This document shows, in pieces, positions 16,245 to 25,279 of a DNA stretch of 35,316 nucleotides (positions within the stretch are counted from its first letter, which is position 1; each line of letters opens with the position of its first letter). Source of the DNA: an uncultured Lachnospiraceae bacterium (lineage in GTDB: Bacteria > Bacillota > Clostridia > Lachnospirales > Lachnospiraceae); contig CAMNQH010000034.1 in NCBI GenBank assembly GCA_946549035.1, forward strand, positions 1 to 35,316, in the 5' to 3' direction. The translations under genes and the position numbers were made by a program. The notes beneath the pieces are model-generated. The model saw nothing but the letters and a program-made list of their open reading frames with translations. It searched no databases and was not told the DNA's origin.

Positions 16245-18839
16245 TCAAGGAAACCGGCGCGATTTATCTGAGAGAAATTCTTCCACCCACAGTCCCCCGT
16301 CTTTGAAGCTTACCGTAATCTGCCCGCTGTCCTTGGTATACCAAATCCGGCTGCCGCAAGACTCCATTCTTTCTACCGCCTCTTTGCCCGGATGCCCATA
16401 ATAATTCCCTTCTCCGCAAGAGACCACGGTTATTTTTGGACGGAGCTTTTCCAACAATTCCCGGCAGTTTGATCCATTGGAGCCATGATGGGAAGCCTTA
16501 TACAAATTTGCCCTCAAGTCCGGATACTGCTTCACCAACCATTTTTCCTGGGCTTCTCCTATGTCTCCTGCAAATATTCCCGCTGCCAGCCACTGCTGGT
16601 TTCTCTGTTCCCAAACTTCCATTTTCAATACCATGGAAGCTTCATTCCGATCCTCCCCTTTGCTCTGGGGATACAGACAAGTCAGCCGCAAGGAAGACGT
16701 TCCTACCGCAGCTCCAGGGGATAAATAGCAAATTCTGGTTCCATGCCTTTTGGCCTGTCGGCACAATTCCTGCCATGCTTCGTCCCTCACCATCCCTTCC
16801 GCCAAAAATAAGCATTTGACACGGTATCCCTCTTCCCACACCTCTTTCAGGCCGCTGATGTGATCCTGGTCTCCATGAGAGACAAACCAACCGTCCACGG
16901 AATCAATCCCGCGATATTTTAAAAAAGGTAAGATCCTATATGTTCCCACTCCAGATTCGTCCGTGCTTCCGCCGTCCAGAAAAAAGACAGCCCCCTCCCC
17001 CTGGAAAAAAACGCCGTCCCCCTGGCCCACATCCAAAAAGCAGACCTGTGCCGTCTCTTTTTCTCCTGCCGCCGCCAATAAAAAGACCATTGCTCCAGGC
17101 AGCCACAAAAGCATCAGCCATGAGGCCGCAAGGCCTGACAGCCGCCGCCTCAAGGTCGGCTCCGTCTCTTCCGGGGCTCCTTTTCCATTCTTCTGATCTT
17201 GCTTTTGTTTGGCTATTTCCCTGTTTGTCCAGCGACTCATCCCATACAACGCTACGGCTAGGCATACATAATAGGCAACCGTCCAGCCCCCGTCGGGCCT
17301 TCCTGTAATCCGCAGGGCATTGGGCAGGCTTCCGATTTTGCCGCATATCCAGGCATTCCATCCTAACAACAGCTCCACCGGCTTTAGACAAATACTTGCC
17401 AAAGCGTCGCTCCAAAGCCCTAAAAGCCCTCCCAAAAGCCCCATACCCAGCAAAACGCCCATGGCGGGGAGCAGCAAAAGATTTCCAAAAAGTCCATATA
17501 CCGGAACCTCATAATAAAAATATGCACTGACTGGAAGCGTCACCAATTGGATACACCCACTGACAAGCGCCATATCTTCAAAGGCCCTTCTCCCCTTATC
17601 CCACAAGGAAGGGCCGCCCTGACGCATCCGGCTCTTCCTTTTATTTCGAAGAACTGATTCTTTCCCTGACCTCTCCTTCTTCATGTGATATCCCAAATGC
17701 CTTTTCTGGCAGCGCCAAAACTCCTTGACGGCTTTGGTCACAACTACTACTGCCAGCACCGCCCCATAAGAAAACAAAAATCCTGCCTGCCACAAGCTCC
17801 CCGGATACTCCCAAAGCTGGAAAACAGCCGCAAGAGAAAGAGCCGTAACAGAATCATAAGCCATTCCCAAAACGTTTCCCAAGAGCATCACCAAAAACAT
17901 CACCACCGCCCTTTGTGCAGACAGTCCCATGCCGCAGCACTGTCCAAAGCCAACTACAATTACCCCGGCAGCTCCTCCGGAAATTCCATAAGAGGCTCCT
18001 CTCCTTCGCAAAAAGCGGTAAATTCCCATTCCCAACAGAGAAATATGCAGTCCGGAAATCGCCAGGACATGAGAAACTCCAGACTCCTGGTACAGTTCTT
18101 TAATTTGAGGATCAAGCCCTTCTTTTTTTCCCAAGGCCATAAGGCTCATAACCCCGGCGCTTTTGGGAGATAAATGACGATGATACACCTGGGCCATCCG
18201 TCCCTGAAGACGATACAGCGCTTCTTTCCACAATATTCTCTGACGTCTTACCAAACGGATTGTTTCTGCTTTTACCTTACACAAAACTCCTCTGGCATGT
18301 TCATAAGAGGTTTCATCAAAATTTCCTTCATTCCGGGCTTTATTAAGCTTTATTTTGTTTCCTGTTACTTGAATTGTATCGCCGATAGAATATGCATCGG
18401 CGTCGTGATAAATTAGAATTCTGCCGCATGAAATACGGCCTTTCAGATATATAAAAGAATCTTTCAAATGATAAATGATCGTCTCGTTCTTTTCTTCTTT
18501 CCAGTCTATAACGCCAGATACCGAGAGCACATTCTCTCCTTCCAGCATCTGACTGACCTTCTCAGCCAAGGCCTGGTGCTGCTGGTGACGGCCATAACCT
18601 AGTCCCAGGCATAACAGGCATACCGCCAGACGCAGGATTATAAAAGCCCCCTCCAAGCGTCTGTCAGCCCGCTTTTGCCCCGAAAATCCCGGTCTTCGCT
18701 TCCATTGCCCCCGCCAGGTAAGCACCAGCCATCCCAGGTAACCTATCCAACACACCAACACCAAACAATTTTGGTATGGATAGCCCCATACTCCAAGAAG
18801 AAAAGCAACTGCCATCTGGGCTAGCACCCGTTCAGCCAC
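16245..18839 (-). CDS. comEC: DNA internalization competence protein ComEC/Rec2
   Basis: ComEC forms the membrane channel for single-stranded DNA entry during transformation. The 864-residue protein has an N-terminal membrane part and an OB-like external region (about 90-210). The Competence core carries VSHVLAISGLHISLLGMGIY near 255-275 and further membrane helices. The C-terminal metallo-beta-lactamase-like domain has CFLDVGQGDG, FFLDGGS and FVSHGDQDHISG, a candidate nuclease for the non-entering strand. The start is GTG 18839, five bases after AAGGAGGAGCGG's ribosome core, and it overlaps the upstream GerMN stop by 8 bases, implying translational coupling. An in-frame ATG at 18905 lies deep in that gene and is rejected. 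Confidence 0.94.
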   Translation of the reverse strand: MAERVLAQMAVAFLLGVWGYPYQNCLVLVCWIGYLGWLVLTWRGQWKRRPGFSGQKRADRRLEGAFIILRLAVCLLCLGLGYGRHQQHQALAEKVSQMLEGENVLSVSGVIDWKEEKNETIIYHLKDSFIYLKGRISCGRILIYHDADAYSIGDTIQVTGNKIKLNKARNEGNFDETSYEHARGVLCKVKAETIRLVRRQRILWKEALYRLQGRMAQVYHRHLSPKSAGVMSLMALGKKEGLDPQIKELYQESGVSHVLAISGLHISLLGMGIYRFLRRRGASYGISGGAAGVIVVGFGQCCGMGLSAQRAVVMFLVMLLGNVLGMAYDSVTALSLAAVFQLWEYPGSLWQAGFLFSYGAVLAVVVVTKAVKEFWRCQKRHLGYHMKKERSGKESVLRNKRKSRMRQGGPSLWDKGRRAFEDMALVSGCIQLVTLPVSAYFYYEVPVYGLFGNLLLLPAMGVLLGMGLLGGLLGLWSDALASICLKPVELLLGWNAWICGKIGSLPNALRITGRPDGGWTVAYYVCLAVALYGMSRWTNREIAKQKQDQKNGKGAPEETEPTLRRRLSGLAASWLMLLWLPGAMVFLLAAAGEKETAQVCFLDVGQGDGVFFQGEGAVFFLDGGSTDESGVGTYRILPFLKYRGIDSVDGWFVSHGDQDHISGLKEVWEEGYRVKCLFLAEGMVRDEAWQELCRQAKRHGTRICYLSPGAAVGTSSLRLTCLYPQSKGEDRNEASMVLKMEVWEQRNQQWLAAGIFAGDIGEAQEKWLVKQYPDLRANLYKASHHGSNGSNCRELLEKLRPKITVVSCGEGNYYGHPGKEAVERMESCGSRIWYTKDSGQITVSFKDGGLWVEEFLSDKSRRFP

Positions 18840-19788
18840 CCGCTCCTCCTTTCTGACCTTCCTCCGCTTTTTTTGCAGATTCCAGATAATCCAAATTCCG
18901 CTCATACACCGTACTTAGCGAAAACTTTTCCCGGTATGTGATACTGGTATCTCCATTCACCGAAATCTGCACCTTATTAATATTAGAAAGCTCCACTAAA
19001 GAATTGACGATGGAATAAATCACAACGCCTTCCTCAATCTCATAATTCTGATTTAAAAACCCCTCGTCAAGATTCACAAAGCAAACGCCGTCCAGTACAG
19101 AAACACTTACCAGCTTTGTTCCGTTTGGAATGGCCGACATGCCTTCTGAGCCGATGGGGCCGTTGATCAGCTGCTCCATCACCAGCTTTTCCAATGAAAT
19201 ATTACTGTTATAATGGCGTTTCTGCGTCTCCTGCACCAGCCCCTTTCCCTTCTTATCCGAAAAATAAAGGGTAATGGTAGCTGTCTGGATAGAATTGATC
19301 TGTTCTCCCGGATTCTCAATAAAGCTTTCCGCCGTCATAAGCCCAATAGGCGTACCGCCGGCGTCCATCAGGGGCCCGTCCCCCACATAAAACGAAATGA
19401 AATCCACATCCTCCACTTGAATCAAGGTGCGCACCACCGCCGCCCGGCACAATACCTCGGATACTTTATCCATCTGAGAATATTCACTGCCGAAATTCAG
19501 CTGCAGCTGCCCTTTGGACAAGGACCAGGAAAGAATCTGGGCTTGGCCTCCCAGGGGATTCCAATAATCCACGCTCTCTGGATCCTCCCCCAGCTTCTGA
19601 ATCATGTCCCGGATCATTTCCTCACTGTCCTTCTTGGCAGGCTCATACGCCACAGGCACCAGCTTCGTCTGCTCTTTGTTCAAATAAAAAATACTGTACT
19701 GGGGCCTTTCATCCTTCTTTCTTCCGCAGCCCGCTAACAGCGCCAGCAATGTCAACACACCAAGCAAGGCGAATATCCGTAGTTTCAT
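18832..19788 (-). CDS. GerMN-domain lipoprotein
   Basis: The 318-residue lipoprotein has a short signal and lipobox LLAGC (Cys21). Two GerMN-type domains follow, about residues 50-165 (ATIT-like: SWSLSKGQLQLNFGSEYSQM and VRTLIQVEDVDFISFYVGDG) and about 170-300 (TITLYFSDKKGKGLV, EQLINGPIGSEGMSAIPNGT, VCFVNLDEGFLNQ). GerM-like proteins act in sporulation and germination at the cell envelope, and this suggests a spore former. GAGG is six to eight bases before the ATG. It sits between a histidine kinase (9 bases upstream) and comEC (8-base overlap), so it could also be the kinase's extracytoplasmic partner. Confidence 0.9.
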   Translation of the reverse strand: MKLRIFALLGVLTLLALLAGCGRKKDERPQYSIFYLNKEQTKLVPVAYEPAKKDSEEMIRDMIQKLGEDPESVDYWNPLGGQAQILSWSLSKGQLQLNFGSEYSQMDKVSEVLCRAAVVRTLIQVEDVDFISFYVGDGPLMDAGGTPIGLMTAESFIENPGEQINSIQTATITLYFSDKKGKGLVQETQKRHYNSNISLEKLVMEQLINGPIGSEGMSAIPNGTKLVSVSVLDGVCFVNLDEGFLNQNYEIEEGVVIYSIVNSLVELSNINKVQISVNGDTSITYREKFSLSTVYERNLDYLESAKKAEEGQKGGAGG

Positions 19789-19797
19789 GAAGACCTC

Positions 19798-21216
19798 CTA
19801 TGCAATATAATTCAGCGGGATACGCACGGTAAATATGGTGCCCTCTCCCACCTTACTGTGAGCCTTGATCGCTCCCCGGTGCATCAAAATAGCGCTTCTT
19901 GTAATGGCCAGACCCAGACCTGTTCCTCCAATCTCCCGGGAATGAGACTTATCCGCACGGTAAAAACGCTCATAGATATGCTCCAGATCCTCTTCCGGAA
20001 TCCCCATGCCAGAGTCCTCCACCCGAACGAAAAAGTATTTATGATCCGCATTTAAGGATACATGGACCCAGCCCTCCTCTTTGTTGTATTTAATCGCATT
20101 TTCCACAAGATTTGTGAGGGCAAGGGATAATTTTACTTCATCAATTTCTGCCGTCACCGGGCGGAAGCTTTCCATCACCAACTCAATATTTTGCTTTTGG
20201 GCGATGGGCTTCACTCTTTTTAAAATCAATTCCAAAAGTTCGTTGATATTTACAGCTTCAATATTCAACGTTCCGGCGGACTTATCCATCTTTACCAAGG
20301 AAAGCAAATCGTTGATAATCTTATTCTCCCGCTCAATCTCTTCCGCAATATCCGTCATAAATTCTTTATACAATTCCACCGGAACCTCTCCCTGGCCCAA
20401 CAAGGAGTCCGCTAATACCTTCATAGAGGTCAAAGGCGTTTTTAATTCGTGGGAGACATTGGAAACAAATTCCTGGCGGGACTGGTCAATGACCTGCATC
20501 CGTTTGATCATCTCATTGAAGGCCCGGGAAATCGCTTCTGTCTCCGTATAATCGGAGATGGATAAGGCCTCCTCTCCTTCTCCGGTCTGCACCTCGTCAA
20601 TGGACTTAGGAATCCTGCCCAGAGGGCGCACCAGACGCTGAGAAAGAAATAGAGCCAAAGCCGCCGCCACAATTCCGCAGGCAGCCACAATCACCATAGC
20701 GTTATCTTTCAAATATTCATAATTCGCCACAATACTGTCAGTAGAAACGCTGACCAAAAGAACGCCTAAAATCTCTTCTGTCTTACTGTCCGTTAAAGGG
20801 ATGGTCATTTCAATATAACGGTTCTGGGAATCGTATTTGGAAATCTCTTCTCCCTTAAAGCTTTTGACTACCTCCTCAGAAATAATCGCTTTTCCGGCGT
20901 CCAGGTTATACGTATCCTTTACAATGACAAAATTGCTGTTAATCAAAAGCACCCGCCCGTCATATATATTAGACAGCAGCTCCAACTGAGCGTTGATTAC
21001 ATCCAGGGAGGTATTATTTAAATAATCATATGTAACAATCTGGGTTCCCAGAATTTTAGCCTGGCTTAGAATATCAATCCTCCGGTTGGATACCGCCTTG
21101 TTCTCATATGTCTTCAAAATCCCTGCCCGAAGGGCCATGCCCGGAAGAACGCCGATGAAAAGCATCCAAAAAAAGATCCGGAACTTTAAACTTTTATAAA
21201 ACTTGAATTTTTTCAT
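19798..21216 (-). CDS. Membrane sensor histidine kinase (PhoR/WalK-like)
   Basis: The 472-residue kinase has TM1 at about residues 12-32, an extracytoplasmic sensor of about 140 residues, TM2 at about 173-193, a HAMP linker at about 195-245, the dimerisation domain with the phospho-accepting His256 in VSNVSHELKTPLTSMK, and a HATPase_c domain. The N box is LALTNLVENAIKYN, followed by DSGMGIPEEDL and the GTGLGLAI G box. ATG 21216 is preceded by GGGGAAG and lies 11 bases after the response-regulator stop. It pairs with the OmpR-type regulator upstream. It resembles the WalK/PhoR class but lacks the Per-Arnt-Sim domain usual in WalK; the signal is unknown. Confidence 0.94.
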   Translation of the reverse strand: MKKFKFYKSLKFRIFFWMLFIGVLPGMALRAGILKTYENKAVSNRRIDILSQAKILGTQIVTYDYLNNTSLDVINAQLELLSNIYDGRVLLINSNFVIVKDTYNLDAGKAIISEEVVKSFKGEEISKYDSQNRYIEMTIPLTDSKTEEILGVLLVSVSTDSIVANYEYLKDNAMVIVAACGIVAAALALFLSQRLVRPLGRIPKSIDEVQTGEGEEALSISDYTETEAISRAFNEMIKRMQVIDQSRQEFVSNVSHELKTPLTSMKVLADSLLGQGEVPVELYKEFMTDIAEEIERENKIINDLLSLVKMDKSAGTLNIEAVNINELLELILKRVKPIAQKQNIELVMESFRPVTAEIDEVKLSLALTNLVENAIKYNKEEGWVHVSLNADHKYFFVRVEDSGMGIPEEDLEHIYERFYRADKSHSREIGGTGLGLAITRSAILMHRGAIKAHSKVGEGTIFTVRIPLNYIA

Positions 21217-21227
21217 TTCTTCCCCTG

Positions 21228-21917
21228 TCAGCCTTGATAATAATAACCCACACCCCATTTGGTGTGTACGTATTTCGGCTCGCTGGGGTTCGCTTCAATC
21301 TTCTCCCGCAGGCGGCGCACATGGACGTCCACCGTCCGCACGTCTCCCGGGTATTTATCTCCCCACACCAGCTTCAACAAGCTCTCCCTGCTGTATACTT
21401 TATTGGGATTTGTAACCAAAAGCTCCAGCAAATCAAATTCCTTGGCCGTCAGGTTTACTTCTTTATCCATAATATACAGTCTGCGGCTGTCGCAGTCCAG
21501 CTTCAGATCTCTGCTTTCTTTCACCCTGGAAGTCTCCTTCTTAGGCTGTCTTGCACTGGTCCTGCGCATAATGGCTTTGATACGGGCTTTTACTTCCAGG
21601 ATATTAAAAGGCTTTGTGATGTAATCGTCCGCCCCGTACTCCAATCCCAGAATCTTATCCATATCGTCTCCCTTGGCCGTCAGCATCACGATAGGCACCA
21701 TGGAAAAATCACGAATCTGCTGGCACACTTCAAACCCGTCCATTTTTGGCAGCATAATGTCCAAAAGAATCATGTCATAGTTATTTGCCGTAGCCAGACG
21801 CAACGCTTCCTCTCCATCGTATGCACAGTCAACCTCCATGCCGTCTTGCTCCAGACTGAACCGGATCCCTTTTACGATTAACTTTTCATCATCGACTACA
21901 AGAACCTTCTTTGCCAT
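21228..21917 (-). CDS. OmpR-family response regulator
   Basis: The 229-residue protein has a receiver domain with acidic pocket Asp9/Asp10, phospho-acceptor Asp53 in LLDIMLPKMDG and the conserved Lys in DDYITKPFN. A winged-helix DNA-binding domain follows, with VNLTAKEFDLLELLVTNPNK, SRESLLKLVWG and VRTVDVHVRRLREKI, closest to the WalR/PhoP group. ATG 21917 has GAGGTGA at suitable spacing; an in-frame GTG one codon earlier would crowd it. It sits between comEA and its kinase in one operon. Confidence 0.95.
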   Translation of the reverse strand: MAKKVLVVDDEKLIVKGIRFSLEQDGMEVDCAYDGEEALRLATANNYDMILLDIMLPKMDGFEVCQQIRDFSMVPIVMLTAKGDDMDKILGLEYGADDYITKPFNILEVKARIKAIMRRTSARQPKKETSRVKESRDLKLDCDSRRLYIMDKEVNLTAKEFDLLELLVTNPNKVYSRESLLKLVWGDKYPGDVRTVDVHVRRLREKIEANPSEPKYVHTKWGVGYYYQG

Positions 21918-21926
21918 CACTTCACC

Positions 21927-22544
21927 TCAATCTACTTTGATACGATCCTTTATTTTGGAAAAAACTCCTTCTTTGATGCCTTCAATCTCCATAACATCCT
22001 CGATCCTGCCAAACCCTCCATGGGTTTCTCGGTAAGCCAAAATCCCTTCCGCCTTAGCCTGGCCGATGCCCGGAAGTCCCAGTAACTCCTCCAAGGAGGC
22101 CGTATTCAAATTCACCCGGCCGTCTTCCTTTGTACCCTGGGCCGCCGTCTCCTCCGGCTCCTCTCCCTGGGCATACACATAAATCATCTGTCCGTCCGAA
22201 AGAGGCGCCGCCTGGTTTAAAAGACGCCCGTTGGCCTGGTCCGTCAATCCTCCTGCCAAAGCAACGGCCTCAAATACCCTGCTCCCTTCTGAAAGCTCAT
22301 ACACTCCGGGCTTACCCACAGCCCCGGACACCTGCACATAGATTCGGGAGGGCTCTTGATTCAAAGAAGCTTCCTTACCTTCCGCTTCTGCTTCCTCTTT
22401 CTCCTGGGAATCTCCCGGCAAATCACAAAGCTCGTTCCCTAAGGATTCCACAAATATCTCTCCCTTGCTGCCGCAGGATGACAGCAGCAGGCACAGACAG
22501 CAAACGGCCAGCATAACGATTTTCTTTTTTCTTATATCCTTCAT
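21927..22544 (-). CDS. comEA: ComEA-like DNA-binding competence lipoprotein
   Basis: ComEA binds double-stranded DNA outside the membrane and hands it to ComEC. The 205-residue protein has a basic start, a hydrophobic core and lipobox LLSSC (Cys24), then an acidic linker. A SLBB domain follows (about 68-127: IYVQVSGAVGKPGVYELSEG, RVFEAVALAGGLT), and then the C-terminal helix-hairpin-helix pair (about 143-205: VNLNTASLEELLGLPGIGQA, EGILAYRETHGGF). The lipobox implies lipid anchoring, whereas B. subtilis ComEA has a transmembrane helix. It is the first gene of the operon behind the promoter at 22588-22616 and ends 9 bases before the response regulator. Confidence 0.93.
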   Translation of the reverse strand: MKDIRKKKIVMLAVCCLCLLLSSCGSKGEIFVESLGNELCDLPGDSQEKEEAEAEGKEASLNQEPSRIYVQVSGAVGKPGVYELSEGSRVFEAVALAGGLTDQANGRLLNQAAPLSDGQMIYVYAQGEEPEETAAQGTKEDGRVNLNTASLEELLGLPGIGQAKAEGILAYRETHGGFGRIEDVMEIEGIKEGVFSKIKDRIKVD

Positions 22545-22587
22545 ATTCTATTCCTTTCTGGAACAGAACGGATACGAAACCATCCCC

Positions 22588-22616
22588 ATTGTAACGAAAA
22601 ATTGTAATTATTACAA
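22588..22616 (-). promoter_or_regulatory. Promoter of the comEA-comEC operon
   Basis: On the minus strand, TTGTAA (22611-22616), 17 bases, TACAAT (22588-22593). Start would be near 22581, about 37 bases before the comEA ATG. I see no terminator separating the five genes downstream. Confidence 0.75.
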
Positions 22617-22634
22617 GAGTATTTCAAAATTATT

Positions 22635-23066
22635 TTATTCCCATTTAAAAAGTATAATTCCCCCGATGCAAACTCCCATGCCCAAAAGCCTTCTCCACTC
22701 AAAGGAAACCTTTTCCACGCCGAACATTCCGAAGACTTCAATCAGATAAGCGATCAAAAGCTGAGACACGACAATTAACATAACAGCCTGGGCCGGCCCC
22801 AACGCTTCCATGCTTTTAATTACCGTATACGTAATGAACGCGCCGATCACTCCCCCCAGCAGCATATATTTCGGCTCCACCTGCAATATGCCTCCAAAGC
22901 TCTTTCGGTCGCAGAAAAACCAGGCCACAATGCAAATAATAAACGCCGAAAATTGTACCCAGCTATTGGACACCCACATACTGGTGCTTTTTGTCACCTG
23001 CGTGTTAAAAACCCCCTGTACGCTCATCAGCGCCCCGGAAAGCAGCGCAATAAAAATTCCAATCAT
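22635..23066 (-). CDS. YdcZ/DUF606-type DMT-superfamily membrane protein
   Basis: The 143-residue protein has about five hydrophobic segments, starting GIFIALLSGALMSVQGVFNT and then WVQFSAFIICIVAWFF, YMLLGGVIGAFITYTVI, AVMLIVVSQLLIAYLIE and a terminal MGVCIGGIILF. The pattern and half-size length match DUF606 (YdcZ) transporters of the drug/metabolite superfamily, which probably act as dimers. AGGAGG precedes the ATG. It lies 112 bases after argD in the same direction, with no obvious terminator between them, so it could be read from the arg operon. Substrate is unknown. Confidence 0.85.
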   Translation of the reverse strand: MIGIFIALLSGALMSVQGVFNTQVTKSTSMWVSNSWVQFSAFIICIVAWFFCDRKSFGGILQVEPKYMLLGGVIGAFITYTVIKSMEALGPAQAVMLIVVSQLLIAYLIEVFGMFGVEKVSFEWRRLLGMGVCIGGIILFKWE

Positions 23067-23131
23067 GTTCTTCCTCCTGATTTTTCGATGCAGCAGCCCG
23101 CCTTTTCTAAAGCCGCCGCATCTTTTTTCAT
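23063..23131 (-). CDS. Possible 22-residue leader peptide before ydcZ-like gene
   Basis: ATG 23131 opens a 22-codon frame that ends in TGA overlapping the next ATG (ATGA at 23066-23063). It reads MKKDAAALEKAGCCIEKSGG and then RT. The ribosome site is weak. The same bases fold as an 11-bp RNA stem (GATGC...GCATC). It could serve translational coupling, or be chance. Confidence 0.25.
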   Translation of the reverse strand: MKKDAAALEKAGCCIEKSGGRT

Positions 23132-23178
23132 AGGATTTCCCATAATTGGAATTTTTATTCTAAATGATGTAAGGGCTA

Positions 23179-24378
23179 TTACATGCAGCTTTTTATCGCA
23201 GCCTTCAGCTTTACTGCCATTTCGTCCACATGTGATCTTTCAATAATCAAGGGCGGCAGCATCCGCACCACGTCCTTTCCCGCGGTAATCACCAAAAGGC
23301 CCTGCTCCTGTGCCGCTTTCACCACGTCCCCCACCGGAATATCCATGATCAGTCCCTGCATCAGTCCAAGTCCCCGGCGTCCCTTTACACAGTCAAATTC
23401 CTGTACCAACGCTTCTAGGGTTTTCTCCAGATACAGTCCCATTTTTTTCGCGTGTTCACAGATTTGGTCCCGCTCAAAAATTTCAAACACCTTGTCTACC
23501 GCCGCGCCTACCAGAGGATTCCCCCCATAGGTGCTGCCATGATCCCCCGGCGCAAGAGACTGCTTTGCCACATCCTCTGTCAGGAAAAACGCGCCCACGG
23601 GAACGCCCCCTCCAATGGCCTTGGCGCAAGCCATAATGTCCGGCTTCACGCCGTAATGCTGCCATGCGAACATCTGTCCGCATCTGCCCATGCCGCATTG
23701 AATTTCATCCAGGATTAACAACATATCATGAGCCCGGCACAATTCTTTTACTCCCTGCAAGAATCCCGGCTCTGCAGGGTAAATTCCCCCTTCTCCCTGT
23801 ACCGTCTCCAAAAGAATGGCGCAAGTAGTCTCATCTATCTGAGCCTTCACCGAATCCAGGTCGTTAAACACAGCAAACCGCACCCCTGGCAGCAAAGGAG
23901 CAAACGCTTCCTGATAATGGGAATTTCCCGTTACGGACAAAGCCCCCATGCTTCTTCCGTGAAAGGAGTTCTCCATGGCTATGATGGTATGATTTGTATG
24001 TCCGTCCCTGGTATACGCAAACTTTTTGGCCGCCTTTATGGCTCCTTCTATGGCCTCCGTTCCGCTGTTGGTAAAAAAAACTCTCTCCATACCCGCCGCT
24101 TTTACGGCCCGGTCGGCCGCCCTTGTCACCGGCAGATTGTAAAACAAGTTAGACGTGTGCATCAAACGATCCACTTGTTCTTTCACAGCGTCATTCAATT
24201 CCCGGTTCCCGTATCCCAAGGCCTGCACTCCGATTCCCGATGCAAAATCCAGATACTGTTTTTTTTGGGTATCGTAGAGATAGACGCCTTCCCCTTTTTC
24301 CAAAATAATGGGATAGCGGTTGTAGGTGTGTAAAAGACATTGATCCGCCGTATCCATATACTCTTGGTTATTCTTCAT
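23179..24378 (-). CDS. argD: Acetylornithine aminotransferase
   Basis: ArgD is a PLP-dependent class III aminotransferase that makes N-acetylornithine from N-acetylglutamate semialdehyde. The 399 residues have normal length. Motifs are [16 protein letters not shown] near 42-57, [15 protein letters not shown] near 104-118 (cofactor phosphate site), [14 protein letters not shown] near 139-152, [12 protein letters not shown] near 222-233 with the PLP-ring Asp, and the Schiff-base Lys in [11 protein letters not shown] near 253. ATG 24378 overlaps the argB stop by 11 bases and has GGAGG nine bases upstream within argB. Last arginine gene of the argC-to-argD operon. Confidence 0.96.
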   Translation of the reverse strand: MKNNQEYMDTADQCLLHTYNRYPIILEKGEGVYLYDTQKKQYLDFASGIGVQALGYGNRELNDAVKEQVDRLMHTSNLFYNLPVTRAADRAVKAAGMERVFFTNSGTEAIEGAIKAAKKFAYTRDGHTNHTIIAMENSFHGRSMGALSVTGNSHYQEAFAPLLPGVRFAVFNDLDSVKAQIDETTCAILLETVQGEGGIYPAEPGFLQGVKELCRAHDMLLILDEIQCGMGRCGQMFAWQHYGVKPDIMACAKAIGGGVPVGAFFLTEDVAKQSLAPGDHGSTYGGNPLVGAAVDKVFEIFERDQICEHAKKMGLYLEKTLEALVQEFDCVKGRRGLGLMQGLIMDIPVGDVVKAAQEQGLLVITAGKDVVRMLPPLIIERSHVDEMAVKLKAAIKSCM

Positions 24379-25267
24379 AAAAACGTTCCTCCCCGTCTCC
24401 TAAAATAGCCGTGCCGATTCCTCGATTGGTGAATATTTCCAACAGCAGGCAGTGAGCAATTCGCCCGTCTAAAATATGTACTCTGGAAACGCCGTTTTCA
24501 ATGGCGTCAATACAATTATTCAGCTTGGGCAGCATTCCGCCGCCGATATTGCCTGCTAAAAGCAGCTCCCTGGCATGGGAAACCGTCAATTCAGAAATCA
24601 AGCTTCCCGGGTCTTTCGGGTCTTTATATACTCCCTCAATATCCGTCAAAAACGCCAGCTTTTCTGCTTTTACAGCCCGGGCAATGGCGCAGGCCGCATC
24701 GTCCGCATTGATATTATACGTATCAAAATGCTCGTCCAGTCCCACAGGGCACACAATGGGCAGAAAATCCTTTTCCAGCAAATCATACAGAATCTTGGGA
24801 TTTACTTCTGTGATCTCTCCCACATAACCGATGTCCTGGCCCTGGGAATATTTTTTTTCCACCTTCAAAAGGCCGCCGTCCTTGCCGCTGATCCCCACAG
24901 CCAGCACTCCCAGCTCCTGTACCATCTGCACCAAGGACTTGTTTACCCTGCCCAACACCATTTCTGCAATCTCCATGGTATCTGCGTCCGTCTTACGAAG
25001 TCCGTTGACAAATTCTGGCTCCATTCCGCTTTTTTCCACCCAGCGGCTGATTTCCTTCCCGCCCCCATGTACAATAATAGGCTTAAATCCTACCAGCTTT
25101 AACAAGGTCACGTCCTGAATCACATGACGCTTTAACTCTTCATCCACCATTGCGCTGCCGCCATATTTTACTACGATAATTTTCCGGTTAAACCGCTGAA
25201 TATAAGGAAGGGCTTCAATCAATACCTCCGCCTTTTTCAGTACATCCTTCATATAATTTTCTTCCAT
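24368..25267 (-). CDS. argB: Acetylglutamate kinase
   Basis: ArgB phosphorylates N-acetylglutamate, usually the arginine-inhibited step in cyclic-pathway organisms. The 299-residue amino-acid-kinase fold has the phosphate-binding VVKYGGSAM near residues 32-40, the substrate loop [13 protein letters not shown] near 63-75, and [15 protein letters not shown] near 190. Normal length for the family. Its first 26 residues ([17 protein letters not shown]) include the N-terminal helix seen in arginine-sensitive ArgB. AGAAGGAGT lies 5 bases before the ATG. It follows argJ by 12 bases. Confidence 0.96.
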   Translation of the reverse strand: MEENYMKDVLKKAEVLIEALPYIQRFNRKIIVVKYGGSAMVDEELKRHVIQDVTLLKLVGFKPIIVHGGGKEISRWVEKSGMEPEFVNGLRKTDADTMEIAEMVLGRVNKSLVQMVQELGVLAVGISGKDGGLLKVEKKYSQGQDIGYVGEITEVNPKILYDLLEKDFLPIVCPVGLDEHFDTYNINADDAACAIARAVKAEKLAFLTDIEGVYKDPKDPGSLISELTVSHARELLLAGNIGGGMLPKLNNCIDAIENGVSRVHILDGRIAHCLLLEIFTNRGIGTAILGDGEERFYEE

Positions 25268-25279
25268 GACACACTCCTT

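Noticed and set aside
16936..17415. A 159-codon minus-strand frame inside comEC
   Set aside because: It is an alternative frame of comEC that is rich in Arg and Gly; the ComEC frame carries membrane helices and MBL motifs across it.
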